Shown here in pieces: positions 20,201-26,226 of a stretch of DNA of 64,000 nt. Positions within the stretch are counted from its first letter, which is position 1, and each line of letters starts with the position of its first letter. Under the pieces are notes generated by a model that saw only the letters and a list, made by a program, of their open reading frames with translations, did not search any database and was not told where the DNA came from. Origin of the DNA: Defluviitaleaceae bacterium (GTDB lineage Bacteria; Bacillota; Clostridia; Lachnospirales; WQUN01); assembly GCA_009780185.1 (NCBI GenBank), contig WRAN01000015.1, positions 1-64,000 on the forward strand, written 5' to 3'. The position numbers were made by a program, and so were the translations under genes.

Positions 20201-22348
20201 ACCGTTTCCTGCAGTGTTACCATTAAAGTTTGCAGCGCCAGCAATATGCAACTGAGGGAAATGTGTTCCAGAAGGCAAGGCACCATAAGTAAAATCAGTT
20301 GTGAAAATACCTCCGCCGTTGCCGGCAGAGTGGTTATTAATAATAGAACCACCGTTAAAGTAGACACGGCTATTGGCACCGCTTGCAAGGAATACACCCC
20401 CACCGCCTTGCCCAGCACCAGCCCCGTTTGCTGTGTTACCGGAGATGATACCGCTATTTATTGTTAATTGACCACCATTAGCGTTGAGTGCGACACCACC
20501 GCCATTAGTGGCGGCTACGTTGTTAGTAATACTTGCACTACCTCCCATGGTAATGGAACGGGTACTTGCAACTTGTACACCACCGCCAGAGTTACCGGAG
20601 GAATTTCCTGTAATACTTGCGTTTCCACTCATGGTGAATGTTCCTGTTGTACCGTTTAAGAGTACACCACCACCACCATTAATACGGCTATTGCGGATTA
20701 CACTACCGGAAAGCATGTTCAAATGCCCACCGGCAGCTACAGTAATCCCACCGCGTAGATGGGATGTAGATGGGATAATCACATCCCCATCAAGAATTAC
20801 ATGGCTTAATGTCAAAGTAGTATTATTGGCAACAGTAAAATGGCGCCCACTGGTACCTGTATAGGTTACAGTAAAGACAGTTCCAGGCGCACTATGGTTA
20901 TCAACAGTACCATTCAGGTTAGTACCTTGGCTAACGATTATAACGTGACGGTTACCTGAAAGAGCCACAACGCTAAGAAACTCAACATCTTGTGGCACAA
21001 CAACAACTCGATTGACACCCGCGGAGTTTGCGCCTACGGCGTAAAGCCACGCTCCATTATCAAATGGATAGGCAAGGGTACGGATTTCGAACCCGGCAGG
21101 AGCGCCGGACGCAAAAGGTACAATACCTACGGATCTATCTAATCGACTTAGGATATCGTGGTTTACTGTGATTATTGTGTTTGTTCTTTGTGTGGCCTCC
21201 GCTCGCACAATTTCACCGTAAGCGTTATGTTCATAAAACGCTTCTATTTCTTCCACTTCATAATCGATGTAATAAGTCCAATTTAAAGGCAAAATAATAG
21301 CGATGTCTTCAATGTCAAAAGCCCTAGGAAGAGAGATGTGGATATAATCCCCATCAAGGATAACACTGTGTTCTACATTTGGATAAACTGAAACATTTCC
21401 TCGATTATCTAAATTGATGTTGATATCGGTAAGATCATCAATGTTGGGAATACCTGCCCATGTACCTCCATGGTTCCACATAAACCTAATGATGATAGTC
21501 TCATCTTCCGCATAGAAATTCTCGTAGATGTTGGTGTCAAGATGCTGAGGCTCATGGGTATATCCATATTCGTAATAGCTATAATCTTCATCATAATTAT
21601 ACTCATCATGATAATAACTGTGGGCATAATCATAGCTATCCTGATCATTATCATAACCATCATAGCTATAATCATAATCTTGATTGGTATGCTCATGTTC
21701 ACCAACTTCGTAGTCGTCTAATAATTCATGGGCATTAATAGCACTGTAGCCATCATAATAATAATGCTCACCATAATAACCATCGTGAGAATGTTCATCG
21801 TGATTATAATCATAGTCATATGCGTCCTGATAATAGCCGCGTGAATAGCCATAATCGTATTCATCGTGTTCATATCCGTGGGAATAATCATAGTCACTTT
21901 CTTCAAAGGAATAATCAGGGGCATAAGCATGACCCTGTTCTTCATCATCTTCACCATATAAAGAGTAAGGAGCCTCTCCTATGAAATCTTGATTTCTGTT
22001 GTCATATGTATTGTTGTCAGCAACCCATATTGCATAAAACGTAGTTTCCTCTATAAGCTGCTGCCGGAAATCAAAGGGGGCGCCATCTGGTTCCTGTGAC
22101 CAGTGAGAAAATCTATAGCCTGTTGTTTGAGGTGTATCTGGTAAAATATCTTGGATACTCTGTCCTCTTGTTATGGTTATTGAAGTGAGTAGATTTTCGT
22201 CGTAGTATTCGTCTTCAGTGTTACCTGAAATGGCAAATACTGCAGCGGCAGTAACAATAAGGGCAAAGATAAAAGCAGCTAGGAACTTTGTACGCTTTTG
22301 CACCGCCTTCCCAAACTTATTCCGTCTTTCCTTGTTTTTGTAATACAT
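11276..22348 (-). CDS. Giant LPMTG-anchored beta-helix surface protein
   Basis: A 3690-residue cell-wall protein. A basic start and hydrophobic segment (22-41) act as secretion signal. Residues about 52-110 look like a Listeria-Bacteroides (InlB B-type) repeat. Residues 128-280 are extremely rich in Tyr, Asp, Glu and His. From about 430 the chain is a right-handed parallel beta-helix built from short GGGV...FTMSGGSI.NN units. Residues 744 to about 2990 form seven long modules of 296-333 residues, each starting with HPLNNLDINF or a close variant. A non-modular helix follows to 3622, then LPMTG (3635-3639), a hydrophobic segment and a basic tail, a sortase substrate. No sortase gene is in the window. 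The ATG is preceded by AAAGGAGTGG. Likely an adhesin or surface-layer fibre; the ligand is unknown. Confidence 0.93.
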   Translation of the reverse strand: MYYKNKERRNKFGKAVQKRTKFLAAFIFALIVTAAAVFAISGNTEDEYYDENLLTSITITRGQSIQDILPDTPQTTGYRFSHWSQEPDGAPFDFRQQLIEETTFYAIWVADNNTYDNRNQDFIGEAPYSLYGEDDEEQGHAYAPDYSFEESDYDYSHGYEHDEYDYGYSRGYYQDAYDYDYNHDEHSHDGYYGEHYYYDGYSAINAHELLDDYEVGEHEHTNQDYDYSYDGYDNDQDSYDYAHSYYHDEYNYDEDYSYYEYGYTHEPQHLDTNIYENFYAEDETIIIRFMWNHGGTWAGIPNIDDLTDININLDNRGNVSVYPNVEHSVILDGDYIHISLPRAFDIEDIAIILPLNWTYYIDYEVEEIEAFYEHNAYGEIVRAEATQRTNTIITVNHDILSRLDRSVGIVPFASGAPAGFEIRTLAYPFDNGAWLYAVGANSAGVNRVVVVPQDVEFLSVVALSGNRHVIIVSQGTNLNGTVDNHSAPGTVFTVTYTGTSGRHFTVANNTTLTLSHVILDGDVIIPSTSHLRGGITVAAGGHLNMLSGSVIRNSRINGGGGVLLNGTTGTFTMSGNASITGNSSGNSGGGVQVASTRSITMGGSASITNNVAATNGGGVALNANGGQLTINSGIISGNTANGAGAGQGGGGVFLASGANSRVYFNGGSIINNHSAGNGGGIFTTDFTYGALPSGTHFPQLHIAGAANFNGNTAGNGGFTPPANAVANTNIAITAQRSGGFAHALNNLDINFMPGDWLRLNSLILTTTQPNPGRIVIHPASASVTPGMAADGITYNFVISDPGSGSVITTLPLAGGATVHNITVSRHVTIEAAPGANISLRMPVPGSPNTPSIAPWETTRTTLERHFTIANGGLLTIGGGSGSGNITLDGNAGLLAQARGGVQVNAGGELALQAGGHVYNNRIATGGGVSLNGATAVFNMHGGSIANNLATTNGGGVALVTNGSRFNMYGGIISGNTTTGSGGGVHIATGALTRFYFNAGSIQNNHANVNAGGIFVTDFTYGTILPTGLHFPQLTVLSVANFGGNTAGNGGFAPPTNAVGNTNIAITAERSGNFDHALNNLDINFIPGDWARLNSLIISTIQPNPDQIIIHPTGSGVTPGMDGNTYHFIITDPGDGHTIATMGLTGGATVQNIAVARPVTIEAVSGVDIVIRMPIPNGANTPGQAPWATTRTTLERHFTINAGGILTLGGGAGSGNLILDGNADLLTQNRGGIGVAGAGAQLILQAGGVISNNRIATGGGVSLNNATAVFTMNGGRISNNIAGTNGGGVALVTNGSQFTMSGGVITGNTTVGNGGGVHVAVGVNTHFTFNGGSIEHNRASVDGGGVFAAEFTYGSSTLPPGMHYPNLTVTSSASFFGNISDIGGFSPPVNAVTNTAIAVTASRSGGFGHPLNNLDINFRGGDWTYLNALVSNAPLPNPDRIVIHPATSGVTPGMAADGITYNLVITDTANPNRITTTPIVGAPAADPHRINVIRSVTIEAAPGSNIVLAMTAPTAPNNSTSLGRHFFVGAAGELQLGGATSGNLTIDGFADTIAGTRGGITVNAGTGSLILANNSVVANNRIATGGGVSLTVAGAELTMLSGSSITNNIATTSGGGVALTANGTIFTMTGGNISGNTANGTGAAAGGGGVHLATGVDSHFSFEGGTIQNNHAVNSGGGIFTNNFLSAVYLPIGAYPQLTVSSAAAFINNTAGVGGNTPPGNAADATSIAVTSQVSGGFSHPLNNLDINFISIDADWFLLHSVVSGTIADNIVLHPRGSSVTPGLDGLTYNLVISDPGDGHTITTVHLAGGTTDQNIIVSRPVTIQAVAGADIVIRMPVPHGANTPGINPWLSTSTTLSRHFVVNAGGVLTLGGGSGSGTITLDGNAHLLTQSRGGVTVNANAELILQTGIVLWNNRAANGGGVLLAGNGANVTLAGGIIDRNFATTNGGGVHLATGDLSQFTFTSGIISNNHASGDGGGVFTSMPTYGYPLPPGTHYQQLSIESAAIFTGNTAGGGGFEPPANAVTGTDIAITNQRSGDFWHPLNNLDINFRGGDWIRLNNLVASQPLPTPDRIVIHPAGSAVTPGLGAGNIYNFIISPGNGNTITTLPILGAPAADPHRIEVLRDVIIEAAPGTNIVLAMTATTPANIGRHFTVGASGDLTLGGGTGTVTLNGNASTLTGNRGGVAINNASGILNLVQGSVITNSRAANGGGVAVSANGAQLIVTGGSITNNFATTNGGGVSLTVNGARFTMNNGFVTGNNATANGGGVHLLAGATSNFTFNGGSISNNQAGGDGGGVFAGTFTYGSPLPVGMHYPQLIIAEAAIFANNSAGNGGFAPPTNAVSNTVIAVTAQRSGGFAHPLNNLDINFLPGDWLRLNTLIGTAVLPNPQRIVIHPAGSSAQSGIDGTTYNFIISDPGDGSTITTVPITGAPAADPHRIDVQRAVIIEAAPGANIVFAMTTSAAPNGAENIGRHFIIGANGNLTLGGGSGSGNLTLDGNAATRNGNRGGITIGNATGSLTLAQGGTIYNSRAVNGGGVHLNANGALLTMNGGSIRNNIATSDGGGVHLIAGALSRMDFHSGTISDNHATWNGGGIFTAAFIYENPLPAGMHYPQLTVSSAAVFSGNTAGGGSSHPPSNAAANTNIAATQSSGGFTHPLNNLDINFFFSDADWFRLSRLINSTTVGHIVIHPSSAAGSVTPGIENGIYNFIITDPCPYGQGRTITTTHLLGGTTSMTININRSVIIEVANNANIVIRMPAPGAPNTPNMPPWISTEATQTRHFNVGTGGELTLGGIGSGTITIDGNANNVAGTGARGGFDTTGTGIVNLHSGTIITNNRASVGGGVHIGGQSVVNMFDGVIVTGNIADGSNGGGGGIATAHLATNATLNMFGGTIINNRAAHGAGMWTMSGIFNMYGGLITGNTAGVGVGSNEIGNHHGGGGGVMVCCSGHFTMHGGVIEGNIARTGGGVHMSHAASATPTVPATFTMRGGSIVNNHSTVTHLDPSYFDIPTFPNPGVLPFDSDGGGVFITESGLFVMADPTIISTPPININENIADRDGGGVYWAVGRWETDQRSELVTIAENTAIADGGGIYLAYGTLNLIGPWVIDENTANRGGGVFMRGNSMNLATLIFDNTTICCNTSMTDGGGVFMSQHTRLEMNGGRILSNRGNRGAAVSMIENTQFIMGGGQIYNHRYNSDDEPITQGGAIRAVSNTSIITLRGGTIGHNNIPQGNWAVNGGGIWVGEGARLNMEQGGTYPNLTHGTIRGNTATGSVEGHGGGGVFIRDEGTRFEMHAGEISHNQSINERNGGGVSLTLNAEFEMFNGNISHNQTIGSGPLAIGGGVSIHGTVQDGDGTFTMHGGVIHGNTANWSGGGINIQDASFLMIGGTISGNEALDGNGGGLHIAGDATGSVVVIEDGNIIGNKAFDSDDLGNGEGGGIHLWNSELTIEDATIQGNEAITGGGVSVVNSILNMYGGLIGGTGTNQGNEAKLGGGVFVGMIADFNLRGADDKSIVGNHAVLGGGIYVTEAGHMYMATGTNNLAITNNSALDMGGGIFTEIFEYTNPLTRTSGPDMAYRNLTLIASGTYFNHNTAFGWQPSPSNASAVLPGSWSSISGGSHPLNNYDINYIFPLILPMTGGPGFVDTHSGTMALAGIGAVLIAGAGVMVYVFNHKRKARKASPVMNRRTLD
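14090..20119 (-). repeat. Seven tandem long modules inside the giant surface gene
   Basis: Module starts (codon for the first Leu of LNNLDINF) are at 20119, 19120, 18121, 17128, 16222, 15265 and 14377, so the period is 888-999 bases. Two subtypes alternate. Type A carries RMPxPxxxNTP (modules 1, 2, 4, 7). Type B carries GAPAADPHRI and LAMT or a close variant (3, 5, 6). The order A-A-B-A-B-B-A points to duplication and recombination between modules rather than one simple expansion. The left edge given is approximate. Confidence 0.85.
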
Positions 22349-22373
22349 AAAACCACTCCTTTATCTGCGCAAG

Positions 22374-22402
22374 TGTAACTTAGTCATAGAATAATGTAAC
22401 TT
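22374..22402 (-). promoter_or_regulatory. Possible direct-repeat operator upstream of the giant gene
   Basis: TGTAACTT occurs at 22374-22381 and again at 22395-22402, 21 bases apart (two helical turns), between the giant gene start and its upstream region. This spacing is typical of response-regulator sites. Weak evidence; the promoter itself is not clear. Confidence 0.3.
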
Positions 22403-22500
22403 GGATAGGATTCTATCACACAATTAACTGGTTTGGAATACTATAATGCGTTTTTCATTACATGAAAATGATTATTGCGTTAATTTCTTATAACAACAAC

Positions 22501-22538
22501 AAAAAATCCTCAGAAAATCAGGCTTCTGAGGATTTTTA
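22501..22538 (-). terminator. Terminator after the NlpC/P60 gene
   Basis: AAATCCTCAGAA pairs with TTCTGAGGATTT around an 8-base loop, with a U-run for minus-strand transcripts. It follows the stop at 22561. Confidence 0.85.
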
Positions 22539-22560
22539 TTATGTTATTTTTATGGAATCA

Positions 22561-23475
22561 CTACAACACTCTTCTCGCGGTTACAAAAGTCCGGGTGTAA
22601 TATGCGCTGTGGAGATTGCTAATAATAACGCCGCCGCTACGCGAAGAAGATGAATGGATAAATTGCCCGCCGCCTATATACATACCTACATGAGAAACAG
22701 TACGCCCACCCGCTGTGGCAAAGAATAACAAGTCACCAGGCATAACGTCACTGCGGGCAACATGCGCTCCGCTTGAAGCCATATCCCTAGACCGTCTAGG
22801 AAGATTCACCCCAAAGGGGCTAAGTACATAAATCACAAAACCGGAGCAGTCAAAACCGCTGGGCCCAGTACCACCCCAACGATAAGGCGTGCCAAGGTAG
22901 TTTATCGCCCTTGCAATTATTTCATCAATGACTGTATTATCAGAAGAGGTTGAAAAACGTGCCGGGGGTACTGCTATAACACTTGGGACATCCATATGAT
23001 GTCGTTCTATAAAGGCTAGTTCCCCTTCGTACATTATTCCGTACCAGTTACCGTAATATGAAACTACTGTAAAAATCTCTGACTCAGTGGCCATACTAAT
23101 AGGTGTGCCATAGTAGGTATCTGGAAGATCGTATATCCACACGGCTGGGGCTGTAACGGTACCTGCGGTTTGATAAAAACTTACCCATTCTCGAGCAACA
23201 TACGCATAGCCTATTTCTGGCACATATGCTCTAAGGAAGTCACCCGATACTTCCACAACTCTTAGGGTTATACCACGGGATACGGTTGTAATTCTATTAT
23301 TTTCATTAACCTCTGGGCTAGATCGTACATTTACCGTAGAACCGGTAACTGTTACATAAGTATTGGCCAATGCCATCTGTCCCATGAAAATAAACATTCC
23401 ACATGCGATAACTCCTGCGAATAGATAACGTAATCCTTTTTTCCTTAATAAATCTTTTGCAAACTGTTTAATCAT
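22561..23475 (-). CDS. Secreted NlpC/P60 peptidoglycan endopeptidase with SH3 domains
   Basis: A cell-wall hydrolase of 304 residues that should cut stem peptides of peptidoglycan. A signal segment (about 15-37) is followed by a bacterial SH3 domain (VTGSTVNVRSSP) and a second SH3-like domain. The C-terminal NlpC/P60 domain has the nucleophile in FDCSGF (Cys210) and the histidines of SHVGMYIGGG and FIHSSS. All catalytic positions are present. The start at 23475 is chosen over 23487 because GGAG sits six bases before it. A consensus sigma-A promoter lies at 23525-23552. It is divergent from the DUF368 gene. Confidence 0.93.
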   Translation of the reverse strand: MIKQFAKDLLRKKGLRYLFAGVIACGMFIFMGQMALANTYVTVTGSTVNVRSSPEVNENNRITTVSRGITLRVVEVSGDFLRAYVPEIGYAYVAREWVSFYQTAGTVTAPAVWIYDLPDTYYGTPISMATESEIFTVVSYYGNWYGIMYEGELAFIERHHMDVPSVIAVPPARFSTSSDNTVIDEIIARAINYLGTPYRWGGTGPSGFDCSGFVIYVLSPFGVNLPRRSRDMASSGAHVARSDVMPGDLLFFATAGGRTVSHVGMYIGGGQFIHSSSSRSGGVIISNLHSAYYTRTFVTARRVL

Positions 23476-23524
23476 ATGTAGCTCCATTCAATTATTAATA
23501 ATCTATTAACAAACTATTAAGATG

Positions 23525-23552
23525 ATTATATATTGGTGAGTGATTTTGTCAA
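23525..23552 (-). promoter_or_regulatory. Sigma-A promoter of the NlpC/P60 gene
   Basis: On the minus strand TTGACA (23552-23547), a 16-base spacer and TATAAT (23530-23525) give a full-consensus promoter about 50 bases before the start codon at 23475. Confidence 0.8.
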
Positions 23553-23683
23553 GAATTTTTATATTTATTTTATTTTTGTTATTCCAGGGCGGTAATTTGT
23601 CGTATAATGATAGACATTGACTTTGGAGCATATTTTTCGCCTGCAAGTATTAGACTAATATAAATATAAAGGAAGTGACTGAT

Positions 23684-24565
23684 TTGCAATTTTTATTTTT
23701 ATTACTTACCGGCCTTGCCCTTGGGGCTGCCAATATTGTACCCGGCATCAGCGGGGCTACCTTGGCAGTTATTTTTCGGGTATATGACAGACTTATAGAG
23801 TCTATTAACACTCTTTTTACCGAGACAAAGAAAGCGCTGCTGTTTTTGGTGCCTGTAGGCATTGGTATGGTTATTGGAATTTTGGTTATTGGGACTGTGT
23901 TGGATGGTTTTTTTGAGCGGTTTTCTTTTCAGACAAGTGCGCTTATAGCAGGGCTTGTGGCTGGGGGGATTCCATTTATTCATAACCAGGCTATTTCCAA
24001 GGATGGGAAGAAGCCCTTTTATTACATTGTTGCTGTTATTGCTGCCGCTGCAATTATTGTCCTGGCGGTGGTGGTGCCTACTCCTAATGTTGAGGCAGCT
24101 GGGGATTTTAGCTGGGGATTTGCTATTTTGCTTTTTGTTGGCGGGATGGCAGCGGCAGCGGCTCTTATTGTGCCTGGTGTTAGCGGAGCAATGGTATTGA
24201 TGCTGTTTGGGTTATTGTCAACGGTGATGCATACGATAGCACTTATAACGGATTATCTGCGTACACCTTTTGATTTTGTATTATTGATGCCTATATTGGA
24301 AATAGGGATTCCTTTGGGGCTTGGGATAGTTGCCGGGATACTACTTGCTTCTAAGCTGATTTCCATTTTACTAAAAAAACATTTTACTATTACCTATTTT
24401 GCAATTCTGGGGATGGTAATTGGTACTATTTTTGCCGTATTTGCCAACCCTGATACCTATTATAGTGTGGATAGAATGACCGCAGGGCTTGTGGTATTTG
24501 GTGTTATTGCCTTTTTTGCAGGAATGATAATTGCGTTAATGTTCGGAAAACGTCCAGCCCAGTAA
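23684..24565 (+). CDS. DUF368 family membrane protein (undecaprenyl-phosphate translocase type)
   Basis: A polytopic inner-membrane protein of about 293 residues. The family marks are two inverted copies of a PGxSGA motif, NIVPGISGATLAV near the start and VPGVSGAMVL in the middle, each in a hydrophobic hairpin. Members of DUF368 (PopT) have been shown to recycle undecaprenyl phosphate across the membrane for wall synthesis; that role here is by family. I prefer the TTG at 23684 because AAAGGAAG ends eight bases before it. A GTG at 23675 overlaps that site. It stands alone between a divergent wall hydrolase and a terminator. Confidence 0.88.
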   Translation: MQFLFLLLTGLALGAANIVPGISGATLAVIFRVYDRLIESINTLFTETKKALLFLVPVGIGMVIGILVIGTVLDGFFERFSFQTSALIAGLVAGGIPFIHNQAISKDGKKPFYYIVAVIAAAAIIVLAVVVPTPNVEAAGDFSWGFAILLFVGGMAAAAALIVPGVSGAMVLMLFGLLSTVMHTIALITDYLRTPFDFVLLMPILEIGIPLGLGIVAGILLASKLISILLKKHFTITYFAILGMVIGTIFAVFANPDTYYSVDRMTAGLVVFGVIAFFAGMIIALMFGKRPAQ

Positions 24566-24600
24566 TTACATGGCATATATGTAAATGTTAATCGCATAAT

Positions 24601-24627
24601 AAAAGCATACCAGCTGGTATGCTTTTT
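24601..24627 (+). terminator. Terminator after the DUF368 gene
   Basis: AAAAGCATACC and GGTATGCTTTT form a nearly continuous palindrome around AGCT with a T-run. It lies 36 bases after the stop and just before the vanW ribosome-binding site. Confidence 0.8.
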
Positions 24628-24645
24628 TATTGAGGAGGATGTAAT

Positions 24646-25533
24646 ATGAATATGAGAAAGCTTTCATTTTTTATTGCAGCTGCAATAATTTTATTATTTA
24701 CAGCATGTAGTAACACAACCACAAGATATACAGAAAGAAGAACCACTACACCTCAGCGGTCTGTGATACAGCGCAGATCCACCTATCAAAATACTCCTAG
24801 GGAAAATCTTAGACCATCGACAGTTCTGGCTCCTACCCCATCTCCGGCTATAGAAATACGGGAATATGTGGCAGCTACACCACAACCGACGGCAATACCA
24901 CAAACAACGACTATACCGCAGGCGATTACATCGCAAGTGATAACATCGCAAGCGATTACATCACAAGAGATTACATCGCAAGCGGCTACGCCGCAGTCGG
25001 CGCATACGCCACGCCCAACACCGTTTCCTTCATCTACAACTATTAGCCAAGCGCCTATAAAAGAAGTAGCGGCGACGATGACATCGAAGCAGGAACTTGC
25101 AACCCATAGCACAAACTTTAATGCCGATGACGAAAACCGCAAAACAAATATCACCCGTGCCAGTAATACCATCAACGGCCATGTTGTTCAGCCTGGAGAA
25201 ACCTTTTCTTATAACGAAACTGTAGGCCCTACAATTGAAAGGCGGGGATATAAAGAGAGCGTAGTATTTGTTGATGGTGAAAAAGAAAAGGGCTTTGGGG
25301 GTGGGGTTTGCCAAGTATCTACTACTCTATCCATAGCGGCAGATAACGCCGGAATGACAATAACCGAAAGACACGATCATTCTCGACCTGTAACTTATGC
25401 AAATGAAGGGGAAGAAGCCGCCACATCCTATGGTGGTATTGATTTTAAATTTAAAAATGAAAAGTCTTTCCCAATTGTGATTCAGTCTTCGGTGCAGGAT
25501 GGGACTATAACTGTATCAATCCGCGAAGCATGA
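24646..25533 (+). CDS. VanW-domain lipoprotein
   Basis: A membrane-anchored lipoprotein of 295 residues. The lipobox LFTAC ends at Cys21. A long Thr/Ser/Pro/Gln linker (about 25-150) contains five 5-residue units of the ITSQx type. The C-terminal half is a VanW domain: INGHVVQPGETFSYNETVG, then GGGVCQVSTTL and a final beta-rich part. VanW proteins occur in some vancomycin-resistance operons and in many Clostridia, but their biochemical role is not settled, and no van genes are nearby. GAGGAGG precedes the ATG. A shared terminator with the convergent DJ-1 gene follows. Confidence 0.9.
   Translation: MNMRKLSFFIAAAIILLFTACSNTTTRYTERRTTTPQRSVIQRRSTYQNTPRENLRPSTVLAPTPSPAIEIREYVAATPQPTAIPQTTTIPQAITSQVITSQAITSQEITSQAATPQSAHTPRPTPFPSSTTISQAPIKEVAATMTSKQELATHSTNFNADDENRKTNITRASNTINGHVVQPGETFSYNETVGPTIERRGYKESVVFVDGEKEKGFGGGVCQVSTTLSIAADNAGMTITERHDHSRPVTYANEGEEAATSYGGIDFKFKNEKSFPIVIQSSVQDGTITVSIREA
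24922..24996 (+). repeat. 15-bp tandem repeat in the vanW linker
   Basis: Five units of 15 bases (consensus GCGATTACATCGCAA) encode the repeating pentapeptide ITSQ plus one variable residue. The last unit has drifted. In-frame repeats like this can expand or shrink without breaking the gene. Confidence 0.8.
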
Positions 25534-25541
25534 TACCACGC

Positions 25542-25573
25542 AAAACCACCTACTAAATAAGCAGGTGGTTTTT
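25542..25573. terminator. Bidirectional terminator between vanW and the DJ-1 gene
   Basis: AAAACCACCTAC pairs with GCAGGTGGTTTTT around a 7-base loop, with runs suited to both strands. It sits between two convergent genes. Confidence 0.85.
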
Positions 25574-25577
25574 AATG

Positions 25578-26168
25578 TTATGATGAAAGACCGTGTTTAT
25601 GATTGTTGTACCACCAGTCGATTTCATCATCGTCTTCCGTTTTTAGTACTCGGAAGATTTCTCGGGCGAAATCTAGAGATGCGGTTTCATTGGCGGTTAT
25701 GAATCCGCCATCGTTTACGCATTGCGCTACTGAGAAATTGTCGTGGCCTTTATAGCCTGGCTCATCTTTAAGTTCTTCTTCAAAGTAATCTGATGTATCT
25801 CCTGTGTGTTTTATTTCATTTAAGAAGCCGTGTTTTGCCAGGAAAATAGTTGCGCCACATATTGCGGCTATTGGAACGTTGGCCTTACGGGCTTTTTTTA
25901 TGAAGTCCGCGATTTCGTTGTATGGGTTTTCTCCCCATGAGAAACTTCCTGTTAGGATTATCATTGCTGTGTTACTAAAGTCCTGATAATCCGATATAGA
26001 ATGGTCTATTTCGGCTCGCATTCCGCCTATGGATATCTTGGGCTTATTGTCTATGGCTATTGTTTTTACTGTGTATTCATCAGCCATATTTATGCCTACA
26101 ATTGCATGGCAGGCTTCCCAGTCTGCCCAGTAATCCGTTAGCAGTAGCAGTACTTCTTTTGTTTTCAT
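25578..26168 (-). CDS. DJ-1/PfpI family protein
   Basis: A cytoplasmic protein of 196 residues with the class I glutamine-amidotransferase-like fold of the DJ-1/PfpI/YdeA group. Landmarks are the early VLLLLTDYWADWEA strand and acidic residue, TGSFSW, and the nucleophile elbow AAICGAT with Cys104. Family members act as deglycases, proteases or chaperones, and the activity here cannot be told. The ATG at 26168 follows AAGGAGG at seven bases; a TTG one codon upstream is less likely. It is downstream of uvrA-strand genes on the same strand, 58 bases from the uvrA stop, without a terminator between. Confidence 0.88.
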   Translation of the reverse strand: MKTKEVLLLLTDYWADWEACHAIVGINMADEYTVKTIAIDNKPKISIGGMRAEIDHSISDYQDFSNTAMIILTGSFSWGENPYNEIADFIKKARKANVPIAAICGATIFLAKHGFLNEIKHTGDTSDYFEEELKDEPGYKGHDNFSVAQCVNDGGFITANETASLDFAREIFRVLKTEDDDEIDWWYNNHKHGLSS

Positions 26169-26180
26169 CAATTTTCCTCC

Positions 26181-26215
26181 TTAGTGTTACTTTCTTGGTT
26201 TTCTCATTATCATCG
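26181..26215 (+). repeat. Dispersed repeat, copy 3
   Basis: Aligns without gaps over 35 bases to the repeats at 285-321 and 399-435 (shared blocks GTGTTACTTT, GGTTTT, ATTATCATCG). It lies between uvrA and the DJ-1 gene, just upstream of the latter's ribosome-binding site. Confidence 0.45.
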
Positions 26216-26226
26216 TGACATTTTGC

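Noticed and set aside
13740-20864. Plus-strand ORFs of 80-170 codons inside the giant gene
   Set aside because: They are mirror frames of the repetitive beta-helix coding sequence, low in complexity, with no start sites or family resemblance.
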